The position numbers were made by a program, and so were the translations under genes. A DNA stretch of 64,000 bases from Loxodes magnus (taxonomy: Eukaryota; Ciliophora; Karyorelictea; Loxodida; Loxodidae): contig CAMPDV010000042.1 of NCBI GenBank assembly GCA_946699065.1, positions 248,001 to 312,000 on the forward strand. The letters are read 5' to 3'. The notes beneath the pieces are model-generated. The model saw nothing but the letters and a program-made list of their open reading frames with translations. It did not search any database and had not been told where the DNA came from. This document shows, piece after piece, positions 36,330 to 49,000 of the stretch. Position 1 is the first letter of the stretch, and each line of letters opens with the position of its first letter.

Positions 36330-39300
36330 ATGGAACAAGTTCTTAAAGAGACTTAATACTTAGATAGCAAAGGAGTTACTGAACAAGTAAAAGGTTCAAT
36401 CCTCTCTCGCTTATTTAGATTAATATCCACTCTTTCTTTAGAAAAATAGAAGGAAATTTTGAAATAAGAAACTATCATTTAAAAACTAAGAAACTGTATT
36501 TGTGATAAAGAAAAGTCAATTAGAGCTATCACTATGAGAATCATTAGGTATCTAATGCTTGATTAGGAATCTTTGAATGTCTTGCAGAGATTCTGAATCC
36601 ATTATTTAGTTGTCAGAAATTTCGAGAGAGAAGGAAAAGGATTAGAGAGAGTAGAGGCATGAAAAATTATTAAAAAGTGGATTTAAATAGGATCTGAGTA
36701 AATACCCAGAGTGTTCTCAAGTTCTTTGCTTAGTATAGTTGAAGCAGATGCTGATGATTTTAGGGAACCGGCAGTAGAGCTGTTAAGACTACTAGCGATT
36801 CATAACCCTAAATAGCTAGTAACTTCTGACAGTTTTTCAACTCTCGTATCTTCAAGTTTCGATTCTAGATTATCAAGCTACTTTATTGAAAACGTTCTTT
36901 TAACTCTAATTCACATTATTAATAATCCTGATAGTAGAAAACTAATTTTGCCTTATCTTGAAATCGAACCTATTTTATATGTATTTACTGATACCGAAAG
37001 TCCTGAGAAAGAAGCTGAACTTGAAAATAAACTAAAGCTCGCTAAACGAGCTACTGTCCTATTATTAAGATCTTGAACTGGTCTAATATACTTGACAGCT
37101 GATCCTTTTGGTCTGCAAAGTCTAGTACATGCTATTTCACTTCCAATCCGACCACTAATTCGCAAAGCAATTTATGAAGCTTTCGAAGAAGTATTAACAC
37201 CAGCCTAAGGATGCAAAGCTGGTACTTTACTAGGAAATTTCATGGCTTTAGTTATTGAGGCTTTACTTCTTTGTGACCTACATAAGTTCTCACTAAATGT
37301 GCTAAAAAAGAACCTCTTGCTAGGTCATTACTATAGAAGCTAATGACAGCAGCTTGGGAACTATTACCAAGCGTGCCTGAAATATCATTACTTTAGAATA
37401 ATTAAATGTGCATATTGCAGCCTTAGCTAGAAAATGAATCTGTCCATACTAATAATCTGCTAGTTACTTCATTAAACTTCGTATCCAAGCTTTAATAAGA
37501 GCCTGAGGCTTTCTTACTCTTTCCTAATAGCGATTAATGGCTATTAAAGTAGATTGAATCATGCAATATTAATAAAGAGCCTAGCAAATGGGAGTGGGAT
37601 AGAATAACTGAACTGACAGATGGTCCTTTATGGAAATTCCCTAACTTAAAGAAAAACGTTAAGCACTTCCTAAAGCATCTTCTGAGCTTCTTCCTTCCTT
37701 CAAGGTAATTGTTTTGAACAGAGCCTTGGGTAAGTTTTACTTATACTACAGCATCACCTTTACTTTATCCAAGCAAGAGTTGGTTATATAGTAATTCTAA
37801 ACTGCCTAAGAGACAAATTTTACTAGGATTTACTTCTATCTTATAGCTCTGATAATTTCTTTGTTTCAAGAAAGAATATCATAGAGGAGTTAAGAGATGG
37901 ACTCTAAGCTGAGTTGCAGCCTTAGGAGGAGAAGAGAGTTTTTTCGCCTGACAATGTAAGAGGATTTATGTCTAGGGAATACTTAATTTGGATTGGTGCT
38001 TTCTTACAAGAATTTTCGGGAAGAGAGTTACTGATGAAGTACCAAGTGGACAATATACTGAGAGAAGTCATAAGCTTAGAGCATTTAGCTCCGTTGTTAA
38101 TCATATGTTTGGATTGCAAAAACTCCCTTTCTAAAGAACTTCTTTCTTTTGCCTTGCAAGCTAAAAGTTTATTAATTCGTCTAGTGGCAGTCTAAAGGAT
38201 ATAATATCTATTTAGAACTACTTAGGAAGACATGGGCTGAGCTATAGAAGCTCTTATTCCTTTACTATATCAGAACGATATAGAAATTGCTAATTATGCT
38301 AGTTATCTGCTAATAGAAATCTGCAAAGAGCCTAAAAACTTGTAGTAGCTCATAAGCCTTAGACCATAAAACTTGAATAACACCTTAGTTTAGTAGAACT
38401 TATTAATGCCTTTCCTTAGTTCTACTTAAGGAGTGGAATATCTTATGCAGTTTGATATTTTACCAAAGTAACTTGAACGTTGGTTTGAAAATGGAAACAC
38501 TTAATATGTGGTTGATGTTGAAGAACTGATAGAGTAATCGCTTAACTACTCTAGGTCTTATGGGTTAAATCCTCCAGTGCCAACAGCTTGGATTTTGAAG
38601 GATAAAGATTTATCTTTCTTGAAAAGAATTCCCTTGAGTATATTAATTTAGTTAGGTGCGGAAGTAACTGTTTAGCATCTAGATGTAATATTCGAGCAAA
38701 AGGATTAGGAATTATATCTAACAGCAAGGTGTAACCTAGAGGTAGGTCATACCACTATTAGTATTTGTGTTTTGCTAGGACGATATTGTATCGATAGTAG
38801 AGGAGCTGAAACTAGTGGACCAGGGTGGTATAACTGCACAGAGTAGGATAGACAGGCAGCATATGAACAACACTTGCACAGCCATTTTATTTTTAATAAA
38901 AAGAAAGAAAAGGAAATAGATGCAAGGATAACTGTTAATAAAGAAGGAGCTCTATTTATATTCCATCTTAACTAAGGAAAATGACTTCTAGAAAAGGTAT
39001 AACTCATTTGCAGTTTTGATACCATGGCTAATTCAAAATTGGAGCCTCCTAGTCATTTCTGCGGAGAAGTAGTAAAAACTAAATAGGGAGCGGAAATATT
39101 AAGCAAGTCTGGATTTATAGAAAAATTACTAGATGATTTAAACCAAAATAATACGCTGAAACTAAGAGCAGCAATATGGGCATTTGGGCATATTGGAACG
39201 ACTGAGTATGGCTTGCATATTCTACTGTAGAATTAGATTTTAAATAGACTTTGTACTTTAGCTGTAATATCAGAAATGCTATCCATCAGAGGTACTTGTC

Positions 39301-39743
39301 TTTAAGCTTTAAGTCTTGTAAGTAGAACGTAAGAAGGAAGAAGTGAGCTATATAAGCTATAGTGGCTAGCAAAGGAAAGAATAGCAGTACCCATGGAGCA
39401 TTTCTTCAAACTTAATCAACAAACTGCTGAGGAAGAAATTTAAGACTGAACTGAATTTGATAAAATAAATAAAGTAATCTAGCTGAATGAGGAAGAAAAC
39501 GACATCTTAGAAAACATCATCAACTTATCAAATATAGTGCTTAAGTAATAAAGCTTTGACTACTTGAGAGTCAAGAGAAACTCTCACTGCTTAAACAACC
39601 CTCAGCTATTTCTCTAAACAATGAACCATATGAGTTTTTACAAGTTTAAGTAGCAAATGAGAAAAGCAATCTATACCTTGTATGATAGAAATTTAAATAA
39701 CAAGAAGTTCTTGAATAAAATGGATAAGTTCGTAGCTGTTTGA
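36330..39743 (+). CDS. RICTOR: Rictor, TOR complex 2 subunit
   Basis: About 1130 residues of alpha-helical repeats matching Rictor family blocks in order. N-terminal block: DKEKSIRAITMRIIRYLM, FEREGKGLERVEAWKIIKKWI, PAVELLRLLAIHNP, and RATVLLLRSWTGLIYLTADPFGLQSL, the hallmark LRSW-GL segment, about residues 50-280. Middle block near 540: SREYLIWIGAFLQEFSGRELL. RICTOR_V block near 940: LRAAIWAFGHIGTTEYGLHIL then SIRGTCLQALSLVSRTQEG. Family knowledge: Rictor scaffolds TORC2, which phosphorylates AGC kinases at membranes. A 22-bp intron lies at 37730-37751. One base is missing to hold the frame at the A6 run 37304-37309. The ciliate protein is shorter than human Rictor (about 1700), lacking the long disordered C-terminus. 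The end is TGA after DKFVAV. Confidence 0.9.
37730..37751 (+). other. 22-bp intron in Rictor
   Basis: GTAAGTTTTACTTATACTACAG, between WTEPW and HHLYFIQARVGYIVIL. Removing it restores the frame that carries the rest of Rictor. Confidence 0.7.
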
Positions 39744-42375
39744 CTTTATAAACTACTTTCATTATATCTTTATTATCAACTTACCAATCACTAAATCAGC
39801 CTTATTCCATTAATTCTTGTCAAAGGAATACTATATTAAGCAAACTAGCTAGCATATCTCTAAGTTCTAATATTCTTCATTACTTCAACACATAAAAGAG
39901 TAAATCCCTTCATCTAACTACATGCGTTTTACTTTATTTCTTTAGATATATTAGCAGATAAAATTACTAGGATTTATTTACCAAAATCCAAAGAAAGCAA
40001 GTACCATATTTTCTATACAAATACCAAAATATAATTAAACTTAATAACATTAATAGCTTAGTAATCTGGTTAGTATTACACTATATCCTTTAGCAATAGC
40101 TAATAAATCTTAACAATTCTAATAAGCTTCATGATTGATAAATATTGTAGATAGATAGTTTCCAGATAATAGCTATTATAACTAGATAGGTATAAATAGT
40201 ATTTGGATTCAGCGATTGAATAACTATTGTAATGAGGTATCTATATATGATAGGGAAACTTGATTATCTTATATAAATAGTTAAGATTAATTCTAAAGCC
40301 TTAAATACTATACTACTTCTAAGCGCCTTATTATCTTTAATTACTTTAGCTTTTTAATTTTATTCTCTTAAAACTATAGATTCACTCTATCCTCATTATC
40401 TAGTTAGATATATATGTGTATGAAAAAAGCAAGATCTATAGTAGAGGCATTTTGTTTAGTTAAATACTGCATCATTTTTTAGAGCGAAGCAAGAGAGGAA
40501 AGCATTAGATAGTTTCTAGTTATAACCTAATAGTTAGATAACTTATTATGCTGATAACTTAAATTTAAGTTCTAAGCTCTTAGTATACATCAGTAAAAAT
40601 TAAAAAATTACTCTTGTAGACAAGATTTACAAAGGATTTCGCAAGAAAGTTAATTTGAAAATAGAAGAGAGAATTAGAAATTTTATTAAATGAAAGTATA
40701 TTTCAATAGGTAAGTAATATATTTGAATGAACTGCTAGACATATTGTATTATATCTAATTTATATATAGCTTAGATTGTAAGACTCTACTTCAATACTAA
40801 ATTTGCTTGTATAGTTACCATATTTTAATGCTTTATTCTTCCAATTGATTAAGCAAGTCTATTTAGGATTGAAAGGGAACTATTTACTTCTATGGATATA
40901 AATATAAAAAACACTGCTAAAATTTATTATGCAGTGAGCTATCAACTTTATAATTGGATATTAAGTAATGGAGTTAGATGTTTAGTAAGCTTAATTCTCC
41001 CTAGCTATTTCCTAATAGTACTTGGCCATACTTGGTATTATATAAGCTAAGTAAGGAAATAGAAAAAATCTAAGAGTGATAAATAGTTCCTTAACAATTA
41101 TCTTACTTAATACAGTCCAGCTTATTATTATACTTTATTCAAAGATACAATTTCTAGAGTGAAGATCATAAGTTATAAGTCGCTTTCAAATAGGAAGACT
41201 TATTGTTGACAAATTTTAGCATAAAATATAAAAAAATACAAAGTAAAAGAAAATTATTTTTGGTTAGTATTTCAGGTAGTTTGACTATCTCAATAGTAAA
41301 TTTAAAATCAACTTATAGCAGATTTATTAAAGAATCAGAATGCTATTAAAAGGCTATGATATGGAATACTATAATTCTACTTCTCCCTTAATAAAGATAC
41401 ATTTATTAACTTATAGTTATTTATTTAATTATCGTACATTGAAACAATTCTCTGTACATACTCTTATAAGTATAAGAACTAGTTCTCATGAAATAGGTTA
41501 GTCTATTTCATATATATAGATCCTCAGAGTATAATTAAGGATAATTATAGTAGAAGAACTTGGAACTTTAAAGTAAATAAATAAAAAGAGAAAAGTATGT
41601 TCAGAGGAGGGCAAACTAAAGAGAGATAATTTCCTATCATTCTAAGATGAATATATTAACCTGTAAATTTTTTATTTATACATGCTTAAAATCAATGGTA
41701 CAGTATATAATCGAAATGTTATTTAGTCTAAGAGTAATGCTTTAAAGCTGATTAAGGTATTAAAAAATACTGCTTATATTCAAGTCAAATTACTTTTCAT
41801 TGATATGTTTACTATCTTAATAAGTGACTTTTTTAAATGCTTTGAAATTTTATAAAGAAAGCTTTGATTTTTGCAGATACTACTCTTTTATCTCATCGCT
41901 CATTTTATAGTAATAGGTACCTTAAATTATTGTGCCTATAATTTCTTAATATTTGCTAGCAAGTTTGGAGTATTTTAGGATGAGACATAATATTTTATAA
42001 ATGCTTTTGCTTTATTTTGAGCTTTTAAACTGATAATACCCTATATTTTCATATGATATCTATTTTCACCAACATTTATATTCAATTATTAGTTCAAATA
42101 TCTTTAAATAGTCCCACCCACTTAATTTTTAACACCTAGCCGTTGCTTATTTTAGCATTGTAAGAGATATCAAATACTGATACTAAATAGCAGATAAGCA
42201 AACTTTAGGTTAGTAGTAACTCTTTGGGATTCTTCTTTACTTTAATAGCTTTCTTTGACTTAAAAATCTAAGTTTCTTAGAATGTTTTCGATAGGCAGTT
42301 ATAAACATTATCCTTGATCTTAAATAAGTGCTTAAGTTATTTGATAAATAAAGGTTTCTATTCAGCTAATTTTTA
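39744..42375. other. Intergenic, 2.6 kb, nothing recognised
   Basis: AT-rich throughout. I found no recognisable domain and no frame with clear coding composition on either strand, although short open stretches occur everywhere because no stop codon is reserved. Confidence 0.4.
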
Positions 42376-43587
42376 ATGAAAAAATTGCTGAAAAGGTCAA
42401 AAACTCCTTAGATCAGAAACACTTTGAGCAAAAGTTAATTAATCACGCCTAATTAAGTTTCCATTAGAGTCAAGAAAGTTCTCAGTCCTATAGTACTTAA
42501 GAAGCCTATTCTTTCCAACTCTTTCACTTTTGACCCACTCAGTACTACAAATAGCAGCAAAATTAGCCTTCTTTAGAAGAAGAAATCTAATTAATACAAG
42601 AATAGGCCTAAGACTTAGATTAAAACTAAGATACAGTTTCCCTTATTGCTTAAGTAAAAATCCCCTTTAATATAAATATTTCTAAATGACCCTCCCATGA
42701 TTTCCTCTATGTGCTGATCTATCTTTGATGGAAAAACCAGCGAATTTTTATATGGAAAGAACTACGAAATTTAACATGAAATTGCTAGCCTTACAAAAAT
42801 GATGACTGCTTTAGTAGTTCTAAGATGTATTGAGATAGATAATTTAGGAACGTGGGATTAGCTTGTTAGCATTCCTAAATAGGCTGAAGCTGTAGGAGGA
42901 ACTACTGCTTATTTAAAGGGAGAAGAATAATATTCTGTTTGAGATCTAATGCATGGACTTTTGCTTCCAAGTGGTAATGATGCTGCTTATTCTCTTGCCG
43001 AGTTTTTTGGCAATAGACTTTCATCGCTACCTAGGTTTAATAAGCTTAAAGAGAAATGCCCTTGTAATTAACGAATTTTCGTAGAATAAATGAACAAAGT
43101 AGCTTACGAGCTCCGAATGTACAATACTTAGTATTTGAATCCCCATGGGTTAGGTAACAAGGAGCATGTTTCGACATCTTGAGATATTGGTAAACTAGCA
43201 TGTCATTTTATGTAATATAAAAAGCTACGCAGAATTGTTAAGACTTAAGAATATCAAACAGCTGTTCTTATCCCAGGCAAAGGCTTTAGAATGAATAAAT
43301 GAAAAAATACAAATAAACTGTTAGGCTAATAAGGATGGATAGGCATTAAAACAGGAGTAACTGCTTCAGCAGGTCCATGTCTTTGCTCAAGCATTAAGAA
43401 AGACGGAGACTTTTTCATAATTACTCTGATAGGCTGTAGAACATTACATCATAGATGAGCGGAGTCTATTTAGTTATATCACTGAATATAAAATCTACAG
43501 CATTTTAATAAAGTTGTCGTCGATACAAACGAAAAGGACGCAGACTAGTAAAATATTAGCGTATAATTGAAACAACCATAAGGATGA
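42376..43587 (+). CDS. Serine D-Ala-D-Ala carboxypeptidase-like protein (peptidase S11)
   Basis: About 403 residues. A basic, low-complexity N-terminal 105 residues ([11 protein letters not shown]...) precede an S11 / penicillin-binding-protein-5-type catalytic domain with all three active-site boxes: SLTK in [15 protein letters not shown] (nucleophile Ser138, Lys141), SGN in [16 protein letters not shown] (Ser199-Asn201) and KTG in [17 protein letters not shown] (Lys325). Spacing fits family S11. Bacterial members trim the D-Ala of peptidoglycan stem peptides; a ciliate makes no peptidoglycan, so a digestive or defensive role against ingested bacteria is the natural inference. The gene is native in code use (TAA/TAG Gln, TGA Trp in YSVWDLMHG), so it is not contamination. 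No obvious signal peptide is seen. Stop taken at TGA 43585; TAA at 43579 is possible. Confidence 0.87.
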
Positions 43588-43718
43588 AAAGCAAGCAAAA
43601 TATGCATTATAAGATTATTATTTTTCTCTTTTAAAACATTTCTTATCTTTAGCTCCTATCCCCTAACTATAATAAAGTAAAAGACTCTTATTATTTATAA
43701 CCTTTTCTTTAGTATTAA

Positions 43719-44042
43719 GTAGCTTCTTTTAAAGTGATAGGGAACTTTCTATTTGCTAATGAAAGAATATCAGTAGAAGGTACTAATTATGAAGTTCTGA
43801 AAGGTTCAATAGATTATGAATTTGCTTTCCTTGAATAAAGAACAAAAGCTAGACTAGTAGTATTGAAATAAATCTTAGAGCCTATTGCTAAACCCTAATT
43901 TGTATATTTTCTTAGCAATTATTTAATTAGATTAAACCTTGCTATTTCGCAAATGTTGCGGATATGCTATAAGGCTTGTTCTTAAGTGGAATAAAAGGAA
44001 TTAAAAAAACTCTTAAACAAGAAAAATTTAAAAAGTATATAA
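43719..44042 (+). CDS. Unassigned ORF, 5' end not found
   Basis: Not recognised. From about 43719 the frame is clearly protein-like (FLFANERISVEGTNYEVLKGSIDYEFAFLEQRTKARLVVLKQILEPIAK) and ends KNLKSI with TAA at 44040, 8 bp before the convergent RBR gene. No in-frame ATG precedes it, so a spliced first exon or an indel joining it to the S11 gene upstream is likely; I could not place either. Confidence 0.38.
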
Positions 44043-44050
44043 AAATAACT

Positions 44051-45610
44051 TCAGAAAGCCATTCCTCCCTTTATGCCGCCTTTTACTTCAGGAGTATAAA
44101 AAAATCGATTATACCAAAGAGGTAAAATTTGATCTTGACAGGTAATGCAGTTTTTGCTTATCATAACTAAGCTTCATATGAAAAACATCATAACTACAAC
44201 TGGATTGATAAAAATGGAAAAAACTCAGCAAAAAAATTTACAGCACACCTGTTTACAGTGTTGAAACTCATATTTGATTAGGCATTTGTTTCCTCCACCA
44301 TATACAGTAAGCATTCAGTCATATGGATATTAGCAAAAGACTAGGAAAAAAAGGAAGAAAGGAAAAATCAGAAATAATACAATTAACCTCAAAATAGGAT
44401 TGAGCTTATCAATCTTCCTTAGAAACTTTATTCCTAGATAATTATCTGCATATATACAATTTTTATAGTGAGTCTTTTAATAAGGCGCTCTACACCTAAA
44501 ACAGAATTCAAATCCGCATAAACATTCCATGTGATCACAACCTGTTAATTTTTCTATTCTCTTTTTACATTTTGGACATAATTGAACTGACTTATCGTAA
44601 GCTCAATCTCTATATAGGTTATCTGTAACTTCTTCGCATTTTGTTTTTTCATGTCATTAGTTCATGCATAAAAAGCAATAAGTTTTTTGACAAGCATCGC
44701 ATTTTACTTTATTAGTTGAATTTTCCATTAAGTAAGATTCACAGTCTGGAGTTGGACATCATCTAGCATTTTTATTGGTATTAACTCAGTTATTCTTTTT
44801 AAACTTCGTCATTTTTTTTAGAGTTGCTTACTCTATGCTGCTTTCAATTTCTGTCTCATTAATTAATTATGGGCACCCTTTTGAAGGGCATAAAATTTTG
44901 TCTACCTTAGAGTCATAAATATTTAAAGTTAGGTACTTCCTGAAGCAATTTTTGCAGAACTAATGTTGGCAGTCTAATTTTACGAATTATGATACATCAA
45001 AAGGAGAATAGCAGATTTCACAGATTTAGTCCTATTGAATATCTTATTTATATACTAGAGACTTATCAGATTTTTATATTACTATACCCTATATTTCCTC
45101 TTCGACTCTGTTTACCTTTTAATTCATTTTCTACTTCTATATTTCTTCCAGAATGAAAGGTAACTTCTATTTTAAGTACTGATTAGCTTACTAATAATCC
45201 TCTATCTTTGACTTCACTACATTCCTATGTCTTTGATCTACCTCTCCACAGATATCACATAGTTAATTACCCTCAAAATTATGTTAATATAAGCCTTCAT
45301 CATCCTGCAGCAGAAAAAACACAGCAGTGTTAATATCATTGATCATAACCCTCTGCATCAAATTATTAATATGCTCACTCTTGAACCCCATTTTAATCAA
45401 CTCAATTACAATATTTTCCACAGACTTTTCTTAAGAGTTATTCTTACTGAGAAACGAGACCATGGCAGCCAAAGAAGGTTCTTCTTCGATATCTTTATCA
45501 GAAATAGTTTTGAAAATAAAGGAATTAGAAGATCTAAAAGGTTTATCTTAAGGTAATTCAAAGTCACTCAAATGCTAGTCCTATAGATTTTCAGATTACT
45601 CTTTTTACAT
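44051..45610 (-). CDS. RBR-type E3 ubiquitin ligase with UBA-like domain and C-terminal membrane anchor
   Basis: 519 residues. N-terminal UBA-like helices near 63-105 (ENIVIELIKMGFKSEHINNLMQRVMINDINTAVFFLL), an isolated CDICGEV pair, then RING1 from about residue 190 (CEICYSPF...CQHQFCKNCF...CPSKGCP), IBR near 265-320 (WCPTPDCESYL...CDACQKTYCFLCMNQWHEKTKC) and RING2 near 347-375 (CPKCKKRIEKLTGCDHMECLCGFEFCFRC). The Cys of LTGCDHM sits where RBR ligases carry the ubiquitin-thioester Cys. Two hydrophobic helices follow (ILRLIVLFLIFPFFLFFLVF and FSIFINPVVVMMFFIWSLVM), so it should be anchored in ER or another endomembrane, as RNF19 and RNF144 are. It ends GGMAF then TGA. Confidence 0.9.
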
Positions 45611-46091
45611 ATTTAAATCTTATTGTATTTCTAAGAATGGTTTTTTGTATTATTCCATTATTTAATTCAACCCTATTATTTCTATTTATTATCAACCTTA
45701 CTTTAATTATATCTATTTATCATTTTTTTATTTTACTTACTATATTCCCTGATGTAAAGAATCACCTTAACAAAATTATTTTCGCTTCTTTTTTCTGATA
45801 CTTTGATGCTAGTTTTGAGTGTGTTATTGAAGAATCTAAATTTTGATGAAATGAAAGGGAAGATAAGTTTATAATGAAATTTATGGATAGTTTAATGAGA
45901 GATCTTTTACGTTTATGGTCATAAATTTAAAATACCTTTTTTATTTAACGGGCTAATTAGATAAATACGTATGACAATCATTTTATAAATAAAAGCTAAG
46001 GTTTTATTTATGATAGATAAGGAATATTTTTTATTGAGGGATATAGATGAAAATCTGTGAAGGGAATAAAAGAGATCTAAAGAGGATTTTA
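45611..46091. other. Intergenic, nothing recognised
   Basis: 480 bp between the start of the RBR gene and the end of the FkbM-triple gene, both on the minus strand. AT-rich; no feature seen. Confidence 0.5.
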
Positions 46092-49000
46092 TTAAAGAAA
46101 TTAATCATCTCCAGCAATGTCTATTTTGTACTTTTTCAATGCCTACTACTTTGCAATCACGAAGTTGAATTAGCCTCTTAATTCTAAGAATTAAGATTGA
46201 GAGACCTTGGTCAAAGGTACCATTATATGAGCATTGTACCAATCATCCTAATTAATTTCTAAAAGTTGATTATTGCTATTTCGGAATGTTCATAAATCTA
46301 GAGATAAACTACCAAAGAAATCTAAGTTACTATTACAGCTTTCCTTAGTATTACCGATAGAATATTTATAATCCCATCTAGATAAAATGACAATTTCATT
46401 TAGGCTTTAAAGAATCAACTACTTAGCTCCTTACAAAACCTAACAGACTTCTTCAACATCCATTTTCATAAAGTACACTCGCCCTGGTTTGTTAAAAACT
46501 TCGTCTAGTTTCTTAGCCTTTATTTTTTCCTCTTCATTCTCACTCCACGATCTTTATTGAAGAGCTTAAATATTAGAGTTCTAGTAATGATATAAGCTCA
46601 TAAATGCTGTCTAGTTATAAAGAGCGACATTATAAAGTCTGAAATACTGTAGTAAGTTATTCTCTTTAATGTTATTAGACAGTTAAATGAAATTATTGCA
46701 AGAAGCTTCGAAAGCATTTATTTTGAGTTCGGAATATTAAATTGATATGTTTATCATACTTTGATAGTACTAAACTAATTTAGCCATTATAAGTCCATGC
46801 AATCCTATGCCAGCTCCAATATTCATGATGTTCCCCTTTTGTTTAGATCTGAAGTTAATATTTTTTATCAATCTAGAGTATAATAAAATTCCTTCAACTT
46901 CTCAGTTTTATTATTTACTTTTCTCAATTTTCATCCTACAGTTAGGATCAATTTCAGTGTTACACTAAATTACAAAATAATCATTTTGAATATATAAATC
47001 AAAAGGAATTTTAACCTTCAAAAATAGCTCCTTTTTATAAAAAAAGCTAGAAATTTCCTTCTAATTGTTCCAGCATTTTATATACTAAAACTCACTAGTC
47101 CCGTTATCTCTAGTTTTATTCGATAGTCGATTAATCTTTCGTGTTACATCTTTTTTCTCTACCTTTTTCTATTAATTACTTGAGTAATAATTAACTGTAC
47201 TTTGTTTCTAGGATAAAGTGGAAGACTCTTAGTAGGTATTTTAAGAATCTTGCTTATTTTTTTGAAATCTAAGTTCTTTAAAGCTCTTCTATTTCTTAGG
47301 GGCCTTTACTTTAATGAAACTTAATAAATACTCAATTTATTAGTCTAAAGAACTGACATCTTCTAGGTAGCTATAAGGAACATTAACCTTAGGAGGTTCT
47401 TTATATTCTAAGTTATACTTATTTAAAGTGGTAGATCTAGAAATTATTAGGATTTCCTAATCAGTCTATCTGGTTTAGTAGCCTAAATCTTTAATTTCGC
47501 TAAATTATATTCCTATAAGAGGGTAATTAATATCTCCTTTATACCAACGATACCTTTCTCTTTCCATTAGTCATCTATTTTTTAAGTCAAATCTGAAGAA
47601 CTGGAAATCTAAAACTGAAAGAATATAAATCATAGAGTAACATACTTAGGTAGATTTGAAAATTTCATCATTCCATTTTATAATCAAAACTATAGAATCG
47701 ATATTTCTGACTATTGTTTCCAAACTTCCTATTATTATATGACATGTCAGTTATCCATCTATCTTCAGTAAATTAATTCCTTTTAGGTCAGAAGGTAAAA
47801 TAGAATCTAGAGTTTTAGCTTTTATTTTTGTTTAATTATAAACCTTTTAAAAACTACCTAGCTTTGATGCTGTGAAAGAGGTTTAATTTATAATTGCAAC
47901 TTCATTTGACAAAATGTCACTGTGAAGTTCAGCAAAATTCTGAAAATTGTTCTTTTAAACATTTTGTAAAAGCTGCTAGAACATATAGCAATCTGATTCA
48001 AAACTGTATAGCTTTTCTTTTCCTTGTTCATGATTATATCTTGAAATAAGTCCTGCCATTCTTAGTGTATGGATTCCATACCCAGCTCCTATATCAATAA
48101 CGATATTTCCTTTTTTTAGAATCTTTGAGTAGAAGCTAATCACTTCAATTTCAAATTTATTCTTCTAGTCTAAATCCGCTTTCTTCTAACATTCTTAATC
48201 AAGGTTAACATTACAAGATACCTAAATTTACTTACTATCTCAAATTTTTATTTAATAGCTAATTTAAGCCAAAGGATCATTAAGTATCTATCTCACTTCA
48301 TAAGTTAAAACATCCTAGCTAGTACAGATTTACTTCTAAGCATTGTTTATATTTCTTTACTCTCTTTTAATGACTTATTTAAGAGCTTAAATAGAATAAT
48401 TAAAATATTTTTCATCCTTATTGTCACTTATTTTTGATGGAATTACTTCTATATCGTATTTCTTAATGGTAGATGGCCTTGCTATTATTATGTTTATTTG
48501 AATTTTTTTATTCGTGATTCCATAAAGTTCCTCTATTTTAACTTCCACTAATGGTATGTTTCTGCTGCCTGTATATCATTGTTCTTTCATGTAATCTGCA
48601 AACTCTAAAGCATCAAAATTTGTATCAGTCTAATAGATTCTCATGCCTAGTTCTTAAATCTTTGTGAACATAGGATGACATATGGAGTCGAAATCGTAAT
48701 GTCTTGAATCTCATTCTGCTATTATCACTATGGTATCTAAATTTCTTTCTATTGTTTCAAACCCTCCTGATATTACTTAGCAGCCAAATCCTTCAACATC
48801 TACTTTCATAAATCCAATTTTACTTTCATTTTGAGGAATTAAATTATCCAGTTTATTAGCTTATACTTTAACTTCATTACGAGATCCTGCAAATGAAACT
48901 CCTGATTTTCCAGAATTTTTGCTTATCATAAACTAAAGTTATTACTCCTTGTCATATATTGCTAAATCATGTGGCTTTACATAATCTTATAACTAGTTCT

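Noticed and set aside
36390-36400. GGTTCAATCC resembling a tRNA B-box
   Set aside because: It lies inside Rictor codons (VKGSILS), with no A-box or cloverleaf around it.
37922-38119. Minus-strand frame opposite Rictor
   Set aside because: The plus strand carries conserved Rictor sequence (YLIWIGAFLQEFSG) here.
45371-45556. Plus-strand frame MLTLEPHFNQLNY...
   Set aside because: Antisense of the UBA-like N-terminus of the RBR ligase.
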